The notes beneath the pieces were generated by a model. The model saw only the letters and a program-made list of their open reading frames with translations, had not been told where the DNA came from and did not search any database. A stretch of DNA of 36,183 nucleotides, taken from Acidobacteriota bacterium (lineage in GTDB: Bacteria; Acidobacteriota; Vicinamibacteria; Vicinamibacterales; SCN-69-37). Position 1 is the stretch's first letter, and every line of letters starts with the position of its first letter. Shown in pieces: positions 10,307-18,293 of the stretch. The translations under genes were made by a program, and so were the position numbers. Where the stretch lies: contig SHUF01000026.1 in assembly GCA_009694745.1 (NCBI GenBank), positions 1-36,183 on the forward strand. Direction: 5' to 3'.

Positions 10307-11349
10307 TGCGGCTGCGACTCCGCGTGTGCCGCGACCGCGGCCCACATGGCTTCAAGCAGCGGCGGCAGGCCCTCTCCGGTCACCGCGGAGATGGGATACA
10401 GAGGCACCTTGTGTTTCTTGAGGTGTTTGGCCAGCTTCTTCAGGCGAGCCGGATCGTCGAGGGCGTCAATCTTGTTGGCCACGGCGATTTGCGGCTTGGA
10501 TGCCAGGGCCTCGGCCATGTCATCGCCGCTGCCCTGGAACATCTTCAACTCGTGGCGAATGACATCGAAGTCGCTGACCGGGTCGCGTCCCGAGAATGAC
10601 GACACGTCAATGACATGCACCAGCACCTTGGTGCGTTCCAGGTGCGCAAGGAACTTCATCCCGAGCCCGTGGCCCTCGTGTGCGCCTTCGATGAGGCCAG
10701 GCACGTCGGCGACCACAAAACTCCGGTTGTCGGTGAGACTGACCACACCCAGGTTCGGCGTGAGGGTCGTGAACGGATAGTCTGCGATTTTGGGCTTGGC
10801 CGCCGAAATGCGGGCGATCAGTGTGGACTTGCCGGCGTTCGGATATCCCACGAGGCCCACATCAGCCAGCAGCTTCAGCCGCAGCCGCAGCGTGCGTCCT
10901 TCGCCGGCTTCGCCGGGTTCGTGTTTGCGCGGCGCGCGGTTGGTGGCCGTGGCAAACGCGGAATTGCCTCGTCCGCCACGCCCGCCCCGGGCGACGAGGA
11001 CGCGGTCTCCCACGGTGGCAAGGTCGCCGAGCGGAATCATCTCGCCGTCTTCAGTTTTTTCGTATACGACCGTGCCCGGCGGTACCTCAAGCGTCAGGTC
11101 TTCGCCGTCGGCGCCGGTGCAATTGGAGCCTTGCCCGTGTACGCCGCGTTGGCCGTTGAACTCAGGGTGGAAGCGGTAGGTAACGAGCGTGTTCTGGTGG
11201 AGCGTGGCGACGAGGTAGACCGACCCGCCATGGCCGCCATCACCGCCGCTTGGACCGCCACGGGGTACAAACTTCTCGCGGCGGAAGGCCAGGCAGCCAT
11301 TGCCGCCATCGCCCGCCTGAACGCGAATCTCGACTTCGTCTACGAACAA
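10303..11349 (-). CDS. obgE: GTPase ObgE/CgtA
   Basis: Obg is an essential ribosome-associated GTPase involved in large-subunit maturation and the stringent response. The 348-residue protein has the glycine-rich Obg fold at residues 1-158 (for example [13 protein letters not shown] and [13 protein letters not shown]). The G domain has G1 GYPNAGKST (168-176), the G3 block DVPGLIEGA (215-223), G4 NKID (292-295) and a late G5 ISAVTGEG. It lacks the extra C-terminal OCT domain, as many Obg proteins do. The ATG lies directly next to the rpmA stop codon. The usual rplU-rpmA-obgE order confirms the assignment. Confidence 0.98.
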   Translation of the reverse strand: MFVDEVEIRVQAGDGGNGCLAFRREKFVPRGGPSGGDGGHGGSVYLVATLHQNTLVTYRFHPEFNGQRGVHGQGSNCTGADGEDLTLEVPPGTVVYEKTEDGEMIPLGDLATVGDRVLVARGGRGGRGNSAFATATNRAPRKHEPGEAGEGRTLRLRLKLLADVGLVGYPNAGKSTLIARISAAKPKIADYPFTTLTPNLGVVSLTDNRSFVVADVPGLIEGAHEGHGLGMKFLAHLERTKVLVHVIDVSSFSGRDPVSDFDVIRHELKMFQGSGDDMAEALASKPQIAVANKIDALDDPARLKKLAKHLKKHKVPLYPISAVTGEGLPPLLEAMWAAVAAHAESQPQ

Positions 11350-11628
11350 CTACGCCTTGTCGGCGCTCGGCGCTGCGCTGGGGACGATGCTGATGAAGCG
11401 GCCGCGCTGGCCCTGATCACTGAACTTGACGGTGCCGGTGACCTTCGCGAACAGCGTGTCGTCTTTACCGAGGCCCACGAACAGACCCGGCTTGAACTTC
11501 CGGCCGCGCTGCCGCACGAGGATGGACCCACCCGGCACCAGTTTGCCGTCGTGTTCCTTGACCCCAAGGCGCTGCGCGTTACTGTCGCGACCGTTACGGG
11601 AACTTCCCTGACCTTTTTTAGTAGCCAT
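11350..11628 (-). CDS. rpmA: 50S ribosomal protein bL27
   Basis: bL27 sits near the peptidyl-transferase centre of the large ribosomal subunit. The 92-residue protein begins with [20 protein letters not shown], close to the canonical form with its flexible N-terminal arm. It continues with [20 protein letters not shown] and [18 protein letters not shown], typical of the family. There is no leader peptide needing cleavage, unlike the Firmicutes form. It ends with a short, alanine-rich non-conserved tail. It lies 33 bases after rplU and directly abuts obgE. Confidence 0.97.
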   Translation of the reverse strand: MATKKGQGSSRNGRDSNAQRLGVKEHDGKLVPGGSILVRQRGRKFKPGLFVGLGKDDTLFAKVTGTVKFSDQGQRGRFISIVPSAAPSADKA

Positions 11629-11661
11629 CGTGCTGTCCTGATGTCGTAAAGCGCCTGGGCG

Positions 11662-11976
11662 TCAGGCGTTGATTGCCATGACCTTCACGCGGGTGGACTG
11701 CGTGCGGTGGCCGATCGTCTTGCGCTCCGTCTTGCGGCGCTTCATCTTGAAGACGCGAATTTTTTTACCCTGCGTCTGCTCTTCGATCACTCCGGTGACC
11801 GTGGCGCCGGCCACGTACGGAGCGCCTGCCACGATGTCGCCAGTGGCGGTCTCGAGCAGCAGCACCCGGTCAAATGTGTATTCCGCACCGGGTTCAAGGT
11901 CCAGGCGATCGACCACAACAACCGCGCCCGGGGTGACCTTTTCCTGCCGGCCACCGGCTTCGACAATGGCGAACAT
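11662..11976 (-). CDS. rplU: 50S ribosomal protein bL21
   Basis: bL21 is a large-subunit protein that binds 23S rRNA. The 104-residue length is standard. It starts MFAIVEAGGRQEKVTPG, followed by FDRVLLLETATGDIVAGAPY and the basic C-terminal block KMKRRKTERKTIGHRTQ that contacts rRNA. The ATG at 11976 matches the family start and has GGGAG about 9 bases upstream; codons further upstream are open but not conserved. It is the first gene of the rplU-rpmA-obgE-nadD-rsfS cluster. Confidence 0.97.
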   Translation of the reverse strand: MFAIVEAGGRQEKVTPGAVVVVDRLDLEPGAEYTFDRVLLLETATGDIVAGAPYVAGATVTGVIEEQTQGKKIRVFKMKRRKTERKTIGHRTQSTRVKVMAINA

Positions 11977-12047
11977 CTGCAACTCTCCCAAAACTATCCG
12001 AGGAATACCCATATGGACCCCCTTGAGGGAGCCTCGTTGAACCTCCA

Positions 12048-12076
12048 AGGCTACCATTTCGCCCCATTCATTTCAA
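12048..12076 (-). promoter_or_regulatory. Possible rplU promoter
   Basis: On the minus strand TTGAAA (complement of 12071-12076) is a good -35 match and sits 17 bases before TAGCCT (complement of 12048-12053), a weak -10. Transcription would begin around 12041, giving a leader of about 65 bases before the rplU ATG. The leader sequence shows no clear structure to me. Confidence 0.35.
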
Positions 12077-12081
12077 ATGAG

Positions 12082-12119
12082 CCAATGGGCCAATGAGGCA
12101 ATGGGCCATTGGCCCATTG
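12082..12119. repeat. Short tandem repeat ending in a perfect 21-base palindrome
   Basis: Units beginning CAATG occur at 12083, 12091 and 12099 with an 8-base period. The third opens a perfect palindrome at 12099-12119: CAATGGGCCA, one central T, then its exact reverse complement. It lies between the lipoprotein gene stop (12127) and the proposed rplU promoter, so it could end the upstream transcript. It lacks a T-run on the minus strand, and a bidirectional or rho-type role is equally possible. Confidence 0.6.
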
Positions 12120-12126
12120 CGAGCGC

Positions 12127-12906
12127 TCAGCGCAGAAGCGTTCGGGTTCCTTTGATTTTCTGCGTGCTGAGCGTATTCAAGAATCCCGGAAGGAGCCGGT
12201 CGATCAGCTCGAAATACGACGACAACGGCGGGGTGTTGTTCGTCGCGCTGTACAGCGTTTCCTCCCGGAACGACTCGCTGTAGAGCTGCACCCCGGTCCG
12301 GCCGTCAATAAAGATGAATTTCGGCACCAGTGCATACCCCCGGCGGTCTTCGAACCGGCGGACCGGCGTCACCGCGCGGCGGCCGGTCTGATCGATCGTC
12401 TCCTGGGTGGTCGAAAACATGCCGCTCGACTGCACGTCGGTGAACAGCACCGACCCGGTGATGATCAACGGGGCCTGGTACTCCTCGCCAATCTTCTTCC
12501 AGTAGTCCACGTCCGCGAAGATGGCCTCGTATTCCTGCAGGTCCTTCTCGTTCTTGATCCGCGGCTCGTCGGCAGCCGTGGACGCCGGGGTCGTGGCCGG
12601 AATCTCGCCCGCTGCGCGTCGACGGCGATCGACCTCGTCCACGAGCGACAACACGTCCGAGTCAATGACCTTCAGGTCAGACTTCGTGCGGAGCTGGCTT
12701 CGGAGCAGCCGCACCGTTTCAGTATTCGGGTCCACGTCTTTCGACCCACCCCCGAGGAACCCGAGGATCAGCACGCGCTGAAACGACGAGACATCCAGCT
12801 TGGCCTGGATCGGCGTCTCGATGCCGATGTCATAAAACCGCAGGCAACTGGAGGCGCCAACGGTCAGCGCGAGACTAACGAGTGCGGCGACGGTTTTGGC
12901 GCTCAT
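12127..12906 (-). CDS. Putative lipoprotein, perhaps with a CsgG/LpoB-like fold
   Basis: This 259-residue protein begins MSAKTVAALVSLALTVGASSC, a signal peptide ending in a cysteine. The lipobox is weak (Ala at -3) but plausible, so it is probably a lipoprotein of the inner or outer membrane. The mature part alternates strands and helices: FQRVLILGFLGGG, a helical segment leading to SDLKVIDSDVLSLV, a charged low-complexity stretch, APLIITGSVLFTDVQSSG, and FIFIDGRTGVQLYSESF. This resembles the small lipoprotein fold seen in CsgG and LpoB-like proteins; that is my inference from the pattern. The start at 12906 is chosen because the signal peptide begins there. Its first 32 bases overlap the upstream TPR gene, so the two are coupled. 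Confidence 0.85.
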   Translation of the reverse strand: MSAKTVAALVSLALTVGASSCLRFYDIGIETPIQAKLDVSSFQRVLILGFLGGGSKDVDPNTETVRLLRSQLRTKSDLKVIDSDVLSLVDEVDRRRRAAGEIPATTPASTAADEPRIKNEKDLQEYEAIFADVDYWKKIGEEYQAPLIITGSVLFTDVQSSGMFSTTQETIDQTGRRAVTPVRRFEDRRGYALVPKFIFIDGRTGVQLYSESFREETLYSATNNTPPLSSYFELIDRLLPGFLNTLSTQKIKGTRTLLR

Positions 12907-13222
12907 AGATCTCCATGAACATGTCGTAGTTCTGCCGGACAAAGTTGTTCGGCGGGTCGATCTTGACGGCCTTGTCGTAGGCCTTCAGGGCATCGGCGAA
13001 CTTGCCCTGCTGCTCGTAGGCGATGCCGAGGTTGTTCCACGCCGCGCTGTACGTCGGGTCCAGCTCGACGGCTTTCTCCCACCGGAACTCTGCTTCTTTC
13101 CAGAGCGCCTTCTGGGCGAGTGCAATACCGAAATCCACCTGCTCTTTGGCTTCCGAGCGGCGGTCTGCCGACAACGGGGCAGCGAACACCAGCGCCAGCA
13201 CGAGTGATAACGCGTATTTCAT
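12875..13222 (-). CDS. Exported small TPR protein
   Basis: This 115-residue protein begins MKYALSLVLALVFAAPLSA, a clear Sec signal peptide with a likely cleavage after SA. About two and a half tetratricopeptide repeats follow: the run from AEFRWEKAVELDPTYSAAW to NNLGIAYEQQGKFADALKAY to DKAVKIDPPN shows the canonical TPR residues. It ends in a basic tail. TPRs bind partner peptides, so it is probably a periplasmic adaptor. The downstream overlapping lipoprotein is the obvious candidate partner (inference). The frame stays open far upstream, but the signal peptide sets the start at 13222. Confidence 0.9.
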   Translation of the reverse strand: MKYALSLVLALVFAAPLSADRRSEAKEQVDFGIALAQKALWKEAEFRWEKAVELDPTYSAAWNNLGIAYEQQGKFADALKAYDKAVKIDPPNNFVRQNYDMFMEIYERQNRRRTR

Positions 13223-13235
13223 AGCTTTGTGCTCC

Positions 13236-13241
13236 ACTATA
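13236..13241 (-). promoter_or_regulatory. Possible -10 box for the TPR-lipoprotein pair
   Basis: TATAGT on the minus strand (complement of 13236-13241) sits 13 bases before the TPR start codon. No good -35 element is visible 17 bases upstream. The same roughly 150-base gap must also hold the promoter for dprA on the other strand, for which I see no clear candidate. Confidence 0.3.
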
Positions 13242-13376
13242 CCCCCGTACGTCTCACGGGATTGGCTCTTGTTCTCTCGCAGATTCTGCAAGGGTCTTGC
13301 CGCCCTGAGATCGCAGTAAATGCACGCCGGCCACCTCCCACCCTGTCCCCTTGGCCGGGAATATGTGGCACCGGGG

Positions 13377-14477
13377 ATGCAAGTCCTGGGTGGGATGACC
13401 CCTGCAGATATCACCGCCGTCGCCCTTTCCTTCCTCCGGCCCGGTCCCGACACCCTGGCCTGCCAACTGATCAGGCAGGAGGCCCTGGGACTCATGGAGC
13501 TGGGGTTTCGGGTCGGGTTCGCGCCCGACGAGGTCCGTGCCCGCGTGGCCGACGCGCTGCGCCGGGCCGAGGCCGCCCTCACCGACGCCGCACGTCTGGG
13601 ACTCCGTGTCGTCGCCGCGCGTACACCGGCATATCCGTCCCGCCTGGCCGAAATCATCGACCCCCCGATTGTCCTGTGGACCAACGGGGACGCGTCCCTC
13701 GAGACGCGCAGCGTGGCCATCGTGGGACCGAGGCGGGCCACGCCCGCCGGCCTGCACGTGGCGCACGAGTTGGGGCGTGATCTGGCGGCCGCGGGCTGGA
13801 CCATCGTGAGCGGCATGGCTCTGGGAGTGGATGGAGCCGCGCACGAGGGGGCGCTCGAGCCCGGCGGCGAAACACTGGCGGTGCTCGGGTGTGGGGCCGA
13901 TATCGTGTATCCGTACGCGCATCGGGCATTGGCGGCGCGAATTGCCGAACACGGCCGGATTCTGAGCGAGTTTCCGCCCGGAACGCCACCGCGGCCCTGG
14001 CACTTTCCGCGGCGCAACCGGGTCATCAGCGGCCTGGCTCAGGCGATTGTGGTGGTGGAAGCCTCGGAAAAAAGCGGATCGCTCATTACGGCCCGGCTGG
14101 CCATGGAACAGGGCCGCGACGTGCTGGCGGTCCCCGGCAGCGCCGCCTCAGGCCGTTACCGTGGCAGTCACGCGCTCATCAAGGACGGCGCCCGGCTCGT
14201 CGAGACCATGGATGATGTGCTGGACGAGATCGAAGGTGTGTCCAGAATTCGTGCCGGTCAGGCAGGCAAGGCTTGCGTTCTCAGTGAATTGGAAGGAATG
14301 ATGGCGGTCGGGGAGCCCTACAGCGTGGACGAGGTGGCGGCGTTGAGTTGCCTGCCGGCGCCCGATCTGCTGGCCCAGTTGGGCCGCCTGGAAGTTGAAG
14401 GCAGGATGAGCCGAACGGCTGGGGGAAATTTTGTCCGGCTTGACTCGACTGCTAGTGTTAGGGAAATCGGCTCATAA
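13377..14477 (+). CDS. dprA: DNA-processing protein DprA
   Basis: DprA protects incoming single-stranded DNA during transformation and loads RecA onto it. The Rossmann-type core is intact: SVAIVGPRRATPAG, then VSGMALGVDGAAHEGAL, TLAVLGCGADIVYP, PRRNRVISGLAQAIVVVEA, and KSGSLITARLAMEQGRDVLA with the terminal GSHALIKDGARLV. A C-terminal winged-helix-like segment (YSVDEVAALSCLPAPDLLAQ) follows, as in many DprA proteins. The start is uncertain: ATGs at 13320, 13377 and 13395 are all in frame and none has a strong ribosome binding site, while homology begins near 13395. topA starts 4 bases after the stop. comF and dprA in one window suggest natural competence genes are kept. Confidence 0.94.
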   Translation: MQVLGGMTPADITAVALSFLRPGPDTLACQLIRQEALGLMELGFRVGFAPDEVRARVADALRRAEAALTDAARLGLRVVAARTPAYPSRLAEIIDPPIVLWTNGDASLETRSVAIVGPRRATPAGLHVAHELGRDLAAAGWTIVSGMALGVDGAAHEGALEPGGETLAVLGCGADIVYPYAHRALAARIAEHGRILSEFPPGTPPRPWHFPRRNRVISGLAQAIVVVEASEKSGSLITARLAMEQGRDVLAVPGSAASGRYRGSHALIKDGARLVETMDDVLDEIEGVSRIRAGQAGKACVLSELEGMMAVGEPYSVDEVAALSCLPAPDLLAQLGRLEVEGRMSRTAGGNFVRLDSTASVREIGS

Positions 14478-14481
14478 AATT

Positions 14482-16926
14482 ATGGCAAAGGTATTGGTAG
14501 TGGTCGAGTCGCCGGCGAAGGCGAAAACGATCAACAAGTATTTAGGGCGCGACTACACGGTACTCGCGTCCATGGGGCACGTTCGGGACCTTCCCAAGAA
14601 CAAATTGGGTGTGGATGTCGAGGACGGGTTCAAACCCGACTACGTCGTCATTCCGGATCGCACCAAAGTCATCAAGGAACTGAAGGCCGCCGCCAAGTCA
14701 GCGTCCGAGATCTTCGTCGCAACCGACCCTGACCGCGAGGGCGAGGCGATCGGATGGCATCTGGCCGAGGAACTCGGAACCAAGAAGCGGAAAGTCCGCC
14801 GCCTGATGTTCAACGAAATCACCAAGAAGGCCATCCTCGAAGCGGTGGCCAACCCGGGTGAGATCGACATGGACATGGTGGACGCTCAGCAGGCGCGGCG
14901 CGTGCTCGACCGCCTCGTGGGCTACAAAATCAGCCCGCTGCTGTGGGACAAGGTGCGCCGTGGCCTGAGCGCAGGGCGCGTCCAGTCGGTAGCGCTCAAA
15001 TTGATCTGCGACCGCGAGCGCGAGATCGAGTCGTTCATCCCCGAAGAGTACTGGCACCTCACCGCCCGTCTGGCGGCAGCGCTGCCACCCGAGTTCGATG
15101 CACGCCTCGCGCGCAAAGGCAGCGCGGCCGTGAAGATCACGAACGAGGCCGAGTCCAAGGCCGTGCTGGCCGATTTGGCCAAGGCGCCGTTTGTGGTGTC
15201 GTCGGTCCAGACGAAAGAGCGCAAGAAAAATCCGGTTCCGCCGTTTATCACCAGCAAGCTCCAGCAGGCGTCTCGCTTCCCGGTGAAGAAGACGATGATG
15301 ATTGCGCAGCAGTTGTACGAAGGCATTGAGCTGCCGGGTGAAGAAGCCGCCGTCGGCTTGATCACGTACATGAGAACCGACTCGGTGCGCGTGGCCGATC
15401 AGGCGCTGGTTGACGTGCGCGAACATATCGGCAAGGCGTACGGCGCAGACTACCTGCCCGGCCACGCCAATCAGTATCGCGTGAAGCAGACCGCGCAGGA
15501 TGCCCACGAAGCCATTCGGCCGACGTCGATGGGATATCCCCCAGAGCGCGTGGCGGCCCATCTCACACCGGATCAGTTTTACCTGTATCGCCTGATTTGG
15601 AACCGCTTCGTCGCGTCGCAGATGATGCCGGCGACGTTTGACGATACGACGGTGGAAATCACCGCGCTCGACTACCTGTTCCGGGCCAAAGGCTCGGTGC
15701 CGAAGTTTGCCGGCTGGCTCGCGGTGTACGGCTTGGCGAAAGACGAAGCCGAGGAAAGTGAGCGCACGGAGCGTCCGGCGCCGGCCGTGGGTGCGCAGAC
15801 CGACACCGAAGAGGATTCCGGCAGCGCCGTGTTGCCGCTGGTGAAGGAAGGCCAGACGCTGGCGGTGCGGGGTCTGACGCCTGAGCAGAAGTTCACCCAG
15901 CCACCGCCGCGGTTCAATGAAGGGTCGCTGGTGAAGGCGCTTGAAGAAAACGGCATCGGACGGCCGAGCACCTACGCGTCGATCATCAACGTCCTGCAGT
16001 CGCGCGAGTACGTGAACAAGAACGAGGGCCGGTTCAAGCCCACGATCCTGGGACGCCGGCTCGTGGACAAACTGCTGCATCCGGCGTTTGATGACATCCT
16101 CGACATCGAGTACACGGCCCGCATGGAGGACGAACTCGACCAGATCGAAAAGGGCAAGGCCAAGTACGGCGCCATCCTCTCGAAGTTCTACAAGAAGTTC
16201 GTCAAGGATCTGGCGAAGGCTGAAAAAATCATGCCCAGCTTCAAGGAAGGGCAGCCGACCGACATCGTGTGTGAGAAGTGCGGCGCACCGATGGTGGAGA
16301 AGTCGGGCAAGTTCGGGATCTTCCTGGCGTGCAGCACCTATCCGGCGTGTGACAACACGAAGGAAATTGAGGTGGCCGACACGCCGACCGAAGAACTGGA
16401 AGAGGCGTGTGAGAACTGCGGGAAGCCGATGGTGCTCAAGCGAGGCCGATTCGGCATGTTCCTGGCGTGTACGGGGTATCCGGAGTGCAAGACCACACGC
16501 AAGGTCATCGCCACCAGACAGGGCGTGACGGCGGCGAAGGCCGATCAGGTCCTGGACGAGAAGTGCCCGAACTGCGGCAAGAACCTGGTGGTGAAACAGG
16601 GGCGCTTCGGTGAATTCACTGCGTGCACGGGATATCCCGAGTGCAAGTACGTGAAGCAGCTGCTGACCGGCATCAAGTGTCCGAAGGATGGCGGGGACGT
16701 GGCCGAGCGGAAGTCGCGGCGCGGCAAGGTGTTTTTTGGCTGCGTGAATTATCCGAAGTGCGACTTCACGCTCTGGAACAAGCCGGTCATTGAGCCGTGT
16801 CCGAAGTGCCAGCAGCCGTTCCTGACCGAGAAGATCACCAAGCGGCACGGGCGGCAGTTGATCTGCAGCAACGAGGAATGCGACTACCTGCGCAGTGAGG
16901 CGCTCGAAGAGGCGACGGCCGGGTAA
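14482..16926 (+). CDS. topA: DNA topoisomerase I (TopA) with five zinc ribbons
   Basis: Type IA topoisomerase that relaxes negative supercoils. The 814-residue protein opens with the Toprim domain (VVVESPAKAKTI with Glu9, then TDPDREGEAI). The nicking tyrosine is Tyr296 in ITYMRTDSVR, and GRPSTYASIINVLQ marks the gate region. From residue 597 on there are five consecutive four-cysteine zinc ribbons, beginning CEKC, CENC, CPNC, CPKD (a degenerate first pair) and CPKC. These C-terminal modules bind single-stranded DNA and RNA polymerase in studied TopA proteins. The ATG at 14482 is chosen because homology starts there; an upstream in-frame ATG lies in dprA. The order dprA-topA-trmFO-xerC is conserved in many bacteria. 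Confidence 0.97.
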   Translation: MAKVLVVVESPAKAKTINKYLGRDYTVLASMGHVRDLPKNKLGVDVEDGFKPDYVVIPDRTKVIKELKAAAKSASEIFVATDPDREGEAIGWHLAEELGTKKRKVRRLMFNEITKKAILEAVANPGEIDMDMVDAQQARRVLDRLVGYKISPLLWDKVRRGLSAGRVQSVALKLICDREREIESFIPEEYWHLTARLAAALPPEFDARLARKGSAAVKITNEAESKAVLADLAKAPFVVSSVQTKERKKNPVPPFITSKLQQASRFPVKKTMMIAQQLYEGIELPGEEAAVGLITYMRTDSVRVADQALVDVREHIGKAYGADYLPGHANQYRVKQTAQDAHEAIRPTSMGYPPERVAAHLTPDQFYLYRLIWNRFVASQMMPATFDDTTVEITALDYLFRAKGSVPKFAGWLAVYGLAKDEAEESERTERPAPAVGAQTDTEEDSGSAVLPLVKEGQTLAVRGLTPEQKFTQPPPRFNEGSLVKALEENGIGRPSTYASIINVLQSREYVNKNEGRFKPTILGRRLVDKLLHPAFDDILDIEYTARMEDELDQIEKGKAKYGAILSKFYKKFVKDLAKAEKIMPSFKEGQPTDIVCEKCGAPMVEKSGKFGIFLACSTYPACDNTKEIEVADTPTEELEEACENCGKPMVLKRGRFGMFLACTGYPECKTTRKVIATRQGVTAAKADQVLDEKCPNCGKNLVVKQGRFGEFTACTGYPECKYVKQLLTGIKCPKDGGDVAERKSRRGKVFFGCVNYPKCDFTLWNKPVIEPCPKCQQPFLTEKITKRHGRQLICSNEECDYLRSEALEEATAG

Positions 16927-16934
16927 CGCGTCAC

Positions 16935-18293
16935 ATGGTGCATATCATCGGTGGCGGGCTCGCCGGTTGCGAGGCCGCCTGGCAGGCGGCCTCGATGGGC
17001 GTGGACGTCACCCTGTACGAAATGCGGCCGGTACGGCCCACGGCCGTCCATCAGACCGACGGCCTCGCTGAACTCGTCTGCAGCAATTCCTTTCGCGGCG
17101 ACAAGCTCGACAACGCCGTCGGGCTCCTCAAGGAGGAGATGCGCCGGCTGGGGTCGATCATCATGCGCATTGCCGACGAGGTGCGTGTGCCGGCCGGCGC
17201 GGCACTGGCCGTAGATCGGCACCTGTTCTCCGAACGTGTCACGGCCGCCATCACGTCACATCCGCGCATCCTCGTGGACCGCCGCGAGATCACGCACGTG
17301 CCGTCGTCGGCCGAGATGTCGCCGGTCATCATCGCCACCGGCCCGCTGACGTCTGATGCGCTCTCGGCCTCCATTGCGGCCGTCCTTGGACGGGAACACC
17401 TCGCGTTTTTTGACGCGATCAGCCCGATCGTGCTGGCCGAGAGCATCGATATGTCGAAGGTCTTCCGGGCGTCGCGCTGGGATCGATCCTTACGAGGGAC
17501 CTCTGAGGTGACCTCAGAGGTCGTTTCCGAAGGTGACTACCTCAACTGTCCCTTCACGAAAGACCAATACGTCGCGTTCCATCAGGCCATCGTTGCCGCC
17601 GAAAAGGCCGAGGCGCACGACTTTGACAACACGAAGTTTTTCGAAGGGTGCCTGCCCATAGAAGTGATGGCGCACCGGGGCGTGGACACGCTGCGGTTTG
17701 GCCCGATGAAGCCGGCAGGACTTGATGACCCACGCACGGGCCGGTGGCCGTATGCCGTAGTGCAACTGCGGCAGGACACACTGGCCGGCGACCACTACAG
17801 CCTCGTCGGATTCCAGACACAGTTGAAGTGGCCTGAACAGCGGCGAGTGTTCGGGATGATTCCGGGACTCGAATATGCCGAGTTTGTGCGGTTCGGCATG
17901 ATCCACAGGAACACGTACATCAATGGTCCGACCGTGCTGACGAGCACGTGGCAGACCCGCCGGCGGCCGGACTTGTTCTTCGCCGGGCAGGTGTCGGGTG
18001 TGGAAGGGTATGTTGAGTCGGCGGCGTCAGGTCTTGTGGCGGGCAGAAATGCGGCGCGCCTGTCACTGGGCCAGGGCCCTGTGGCTCCACCACGCACGAC
18101 CGCGATCGGGGCGTTGGCCCATTACGTGGCCCACGCCGATCCGGCCCACTACAACCCGACCAACATCACCTTCGGAATCATCCCCGCGCTCGACGCGCCG
18201 CCAAAGAGCCGGCATGACCGGAGCCTGGCGACGAGCGCGCGTGCCCTGGCCGACCTGGAACCCTGGATGATGGCCACGACCGAACACTCCTGA
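16935..18293 (+). CDS. trmFO: Folate-dependent tRNA (uracil-54) methyltransferase TrmFO
   Basis: TrmFO uses methylene-tetrahydrofolate and FAD to methylate uridine 54 of the tRNA T-loop. The 452-residue protein has the N-terminal FAD motif IIGGGLAGCEAA, the family block LVCSNSFRGD with Cys49, and FFEGCLPIEVMAHRG with Cys239. These correspond to the two functional cysteines described in this family. GPMKPAGL, YVESAASGL and NITFGIIPAL are also typical. Between SRWDR and EGDYLNC there are about 13 extra residues (SLRGTSEVTSEVVS) not found in typical TrmFO; the DNA coding for them is largely a perfect palindrome at 17498-17522. The reading frame is kept, so the enzyme is probably functional. Confidence 0.96.
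   Translation: MVHIIGGGLAGCEAAWQAASMGVDVTLYEMRPVRPTAVHQTDGLAELVCSNSFRGDKLDNAVGLLKEEMRRLGSIIMRIADEVRVPAGAALAVDRHLFSERVTAAITSHPRILVDRREITHVPSSAEMSPVIIATGPLTSDALSASIAAVLGREHLAFFDAISPIVLAESIDMSKVFRASRWDRSLRGTSEVTSEVVSEGDYLNCPFTKDQYVAFHQAIVAAEKAEAHDFDNTKFFEGCLPIEVMAHRGVDTLRFGPMKPAGLDDPRTGRWPYAVVQLRQDTLAGDHYSLVGFQTQLKWPEQRRVFGMIPGLEYAEFVRFGMIHRNTYINGPTVLTSTWQTRRRPDLFFAGQVSGVEGYVESAASGLVAGRNAARLSLGQGPVAPPRTTAIGALAHYVAHADPAHYNPTNITFGIIPALDAPPKSRHDRSLATSARALADLEPWMMATTEHS
17498..17522. repeat. Perfect 25-base palindrome inside trmFO
   Basis: GACCTCTGAGGT (17498-17509), one central base, then ACCTCAGAGGTC (17511-17522) form a perfect inverted repeat with 12-bp arms. It lies in an in-frame insertion of about 39 bases within trmFO. 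A palindrome of this length inside a conserved gene suggests a small mobile or slippage-derived element rather than chance codon choice. Confidence 0.85.

Noticed and set aside
13223-14026. Long open frame upstream of the exported TPR protein on the minus strand, making a 383-residue protein
   Set aside because: The extension is antisense to dprA, has no motif, and would bury the clear signal peptide starting at 13222.
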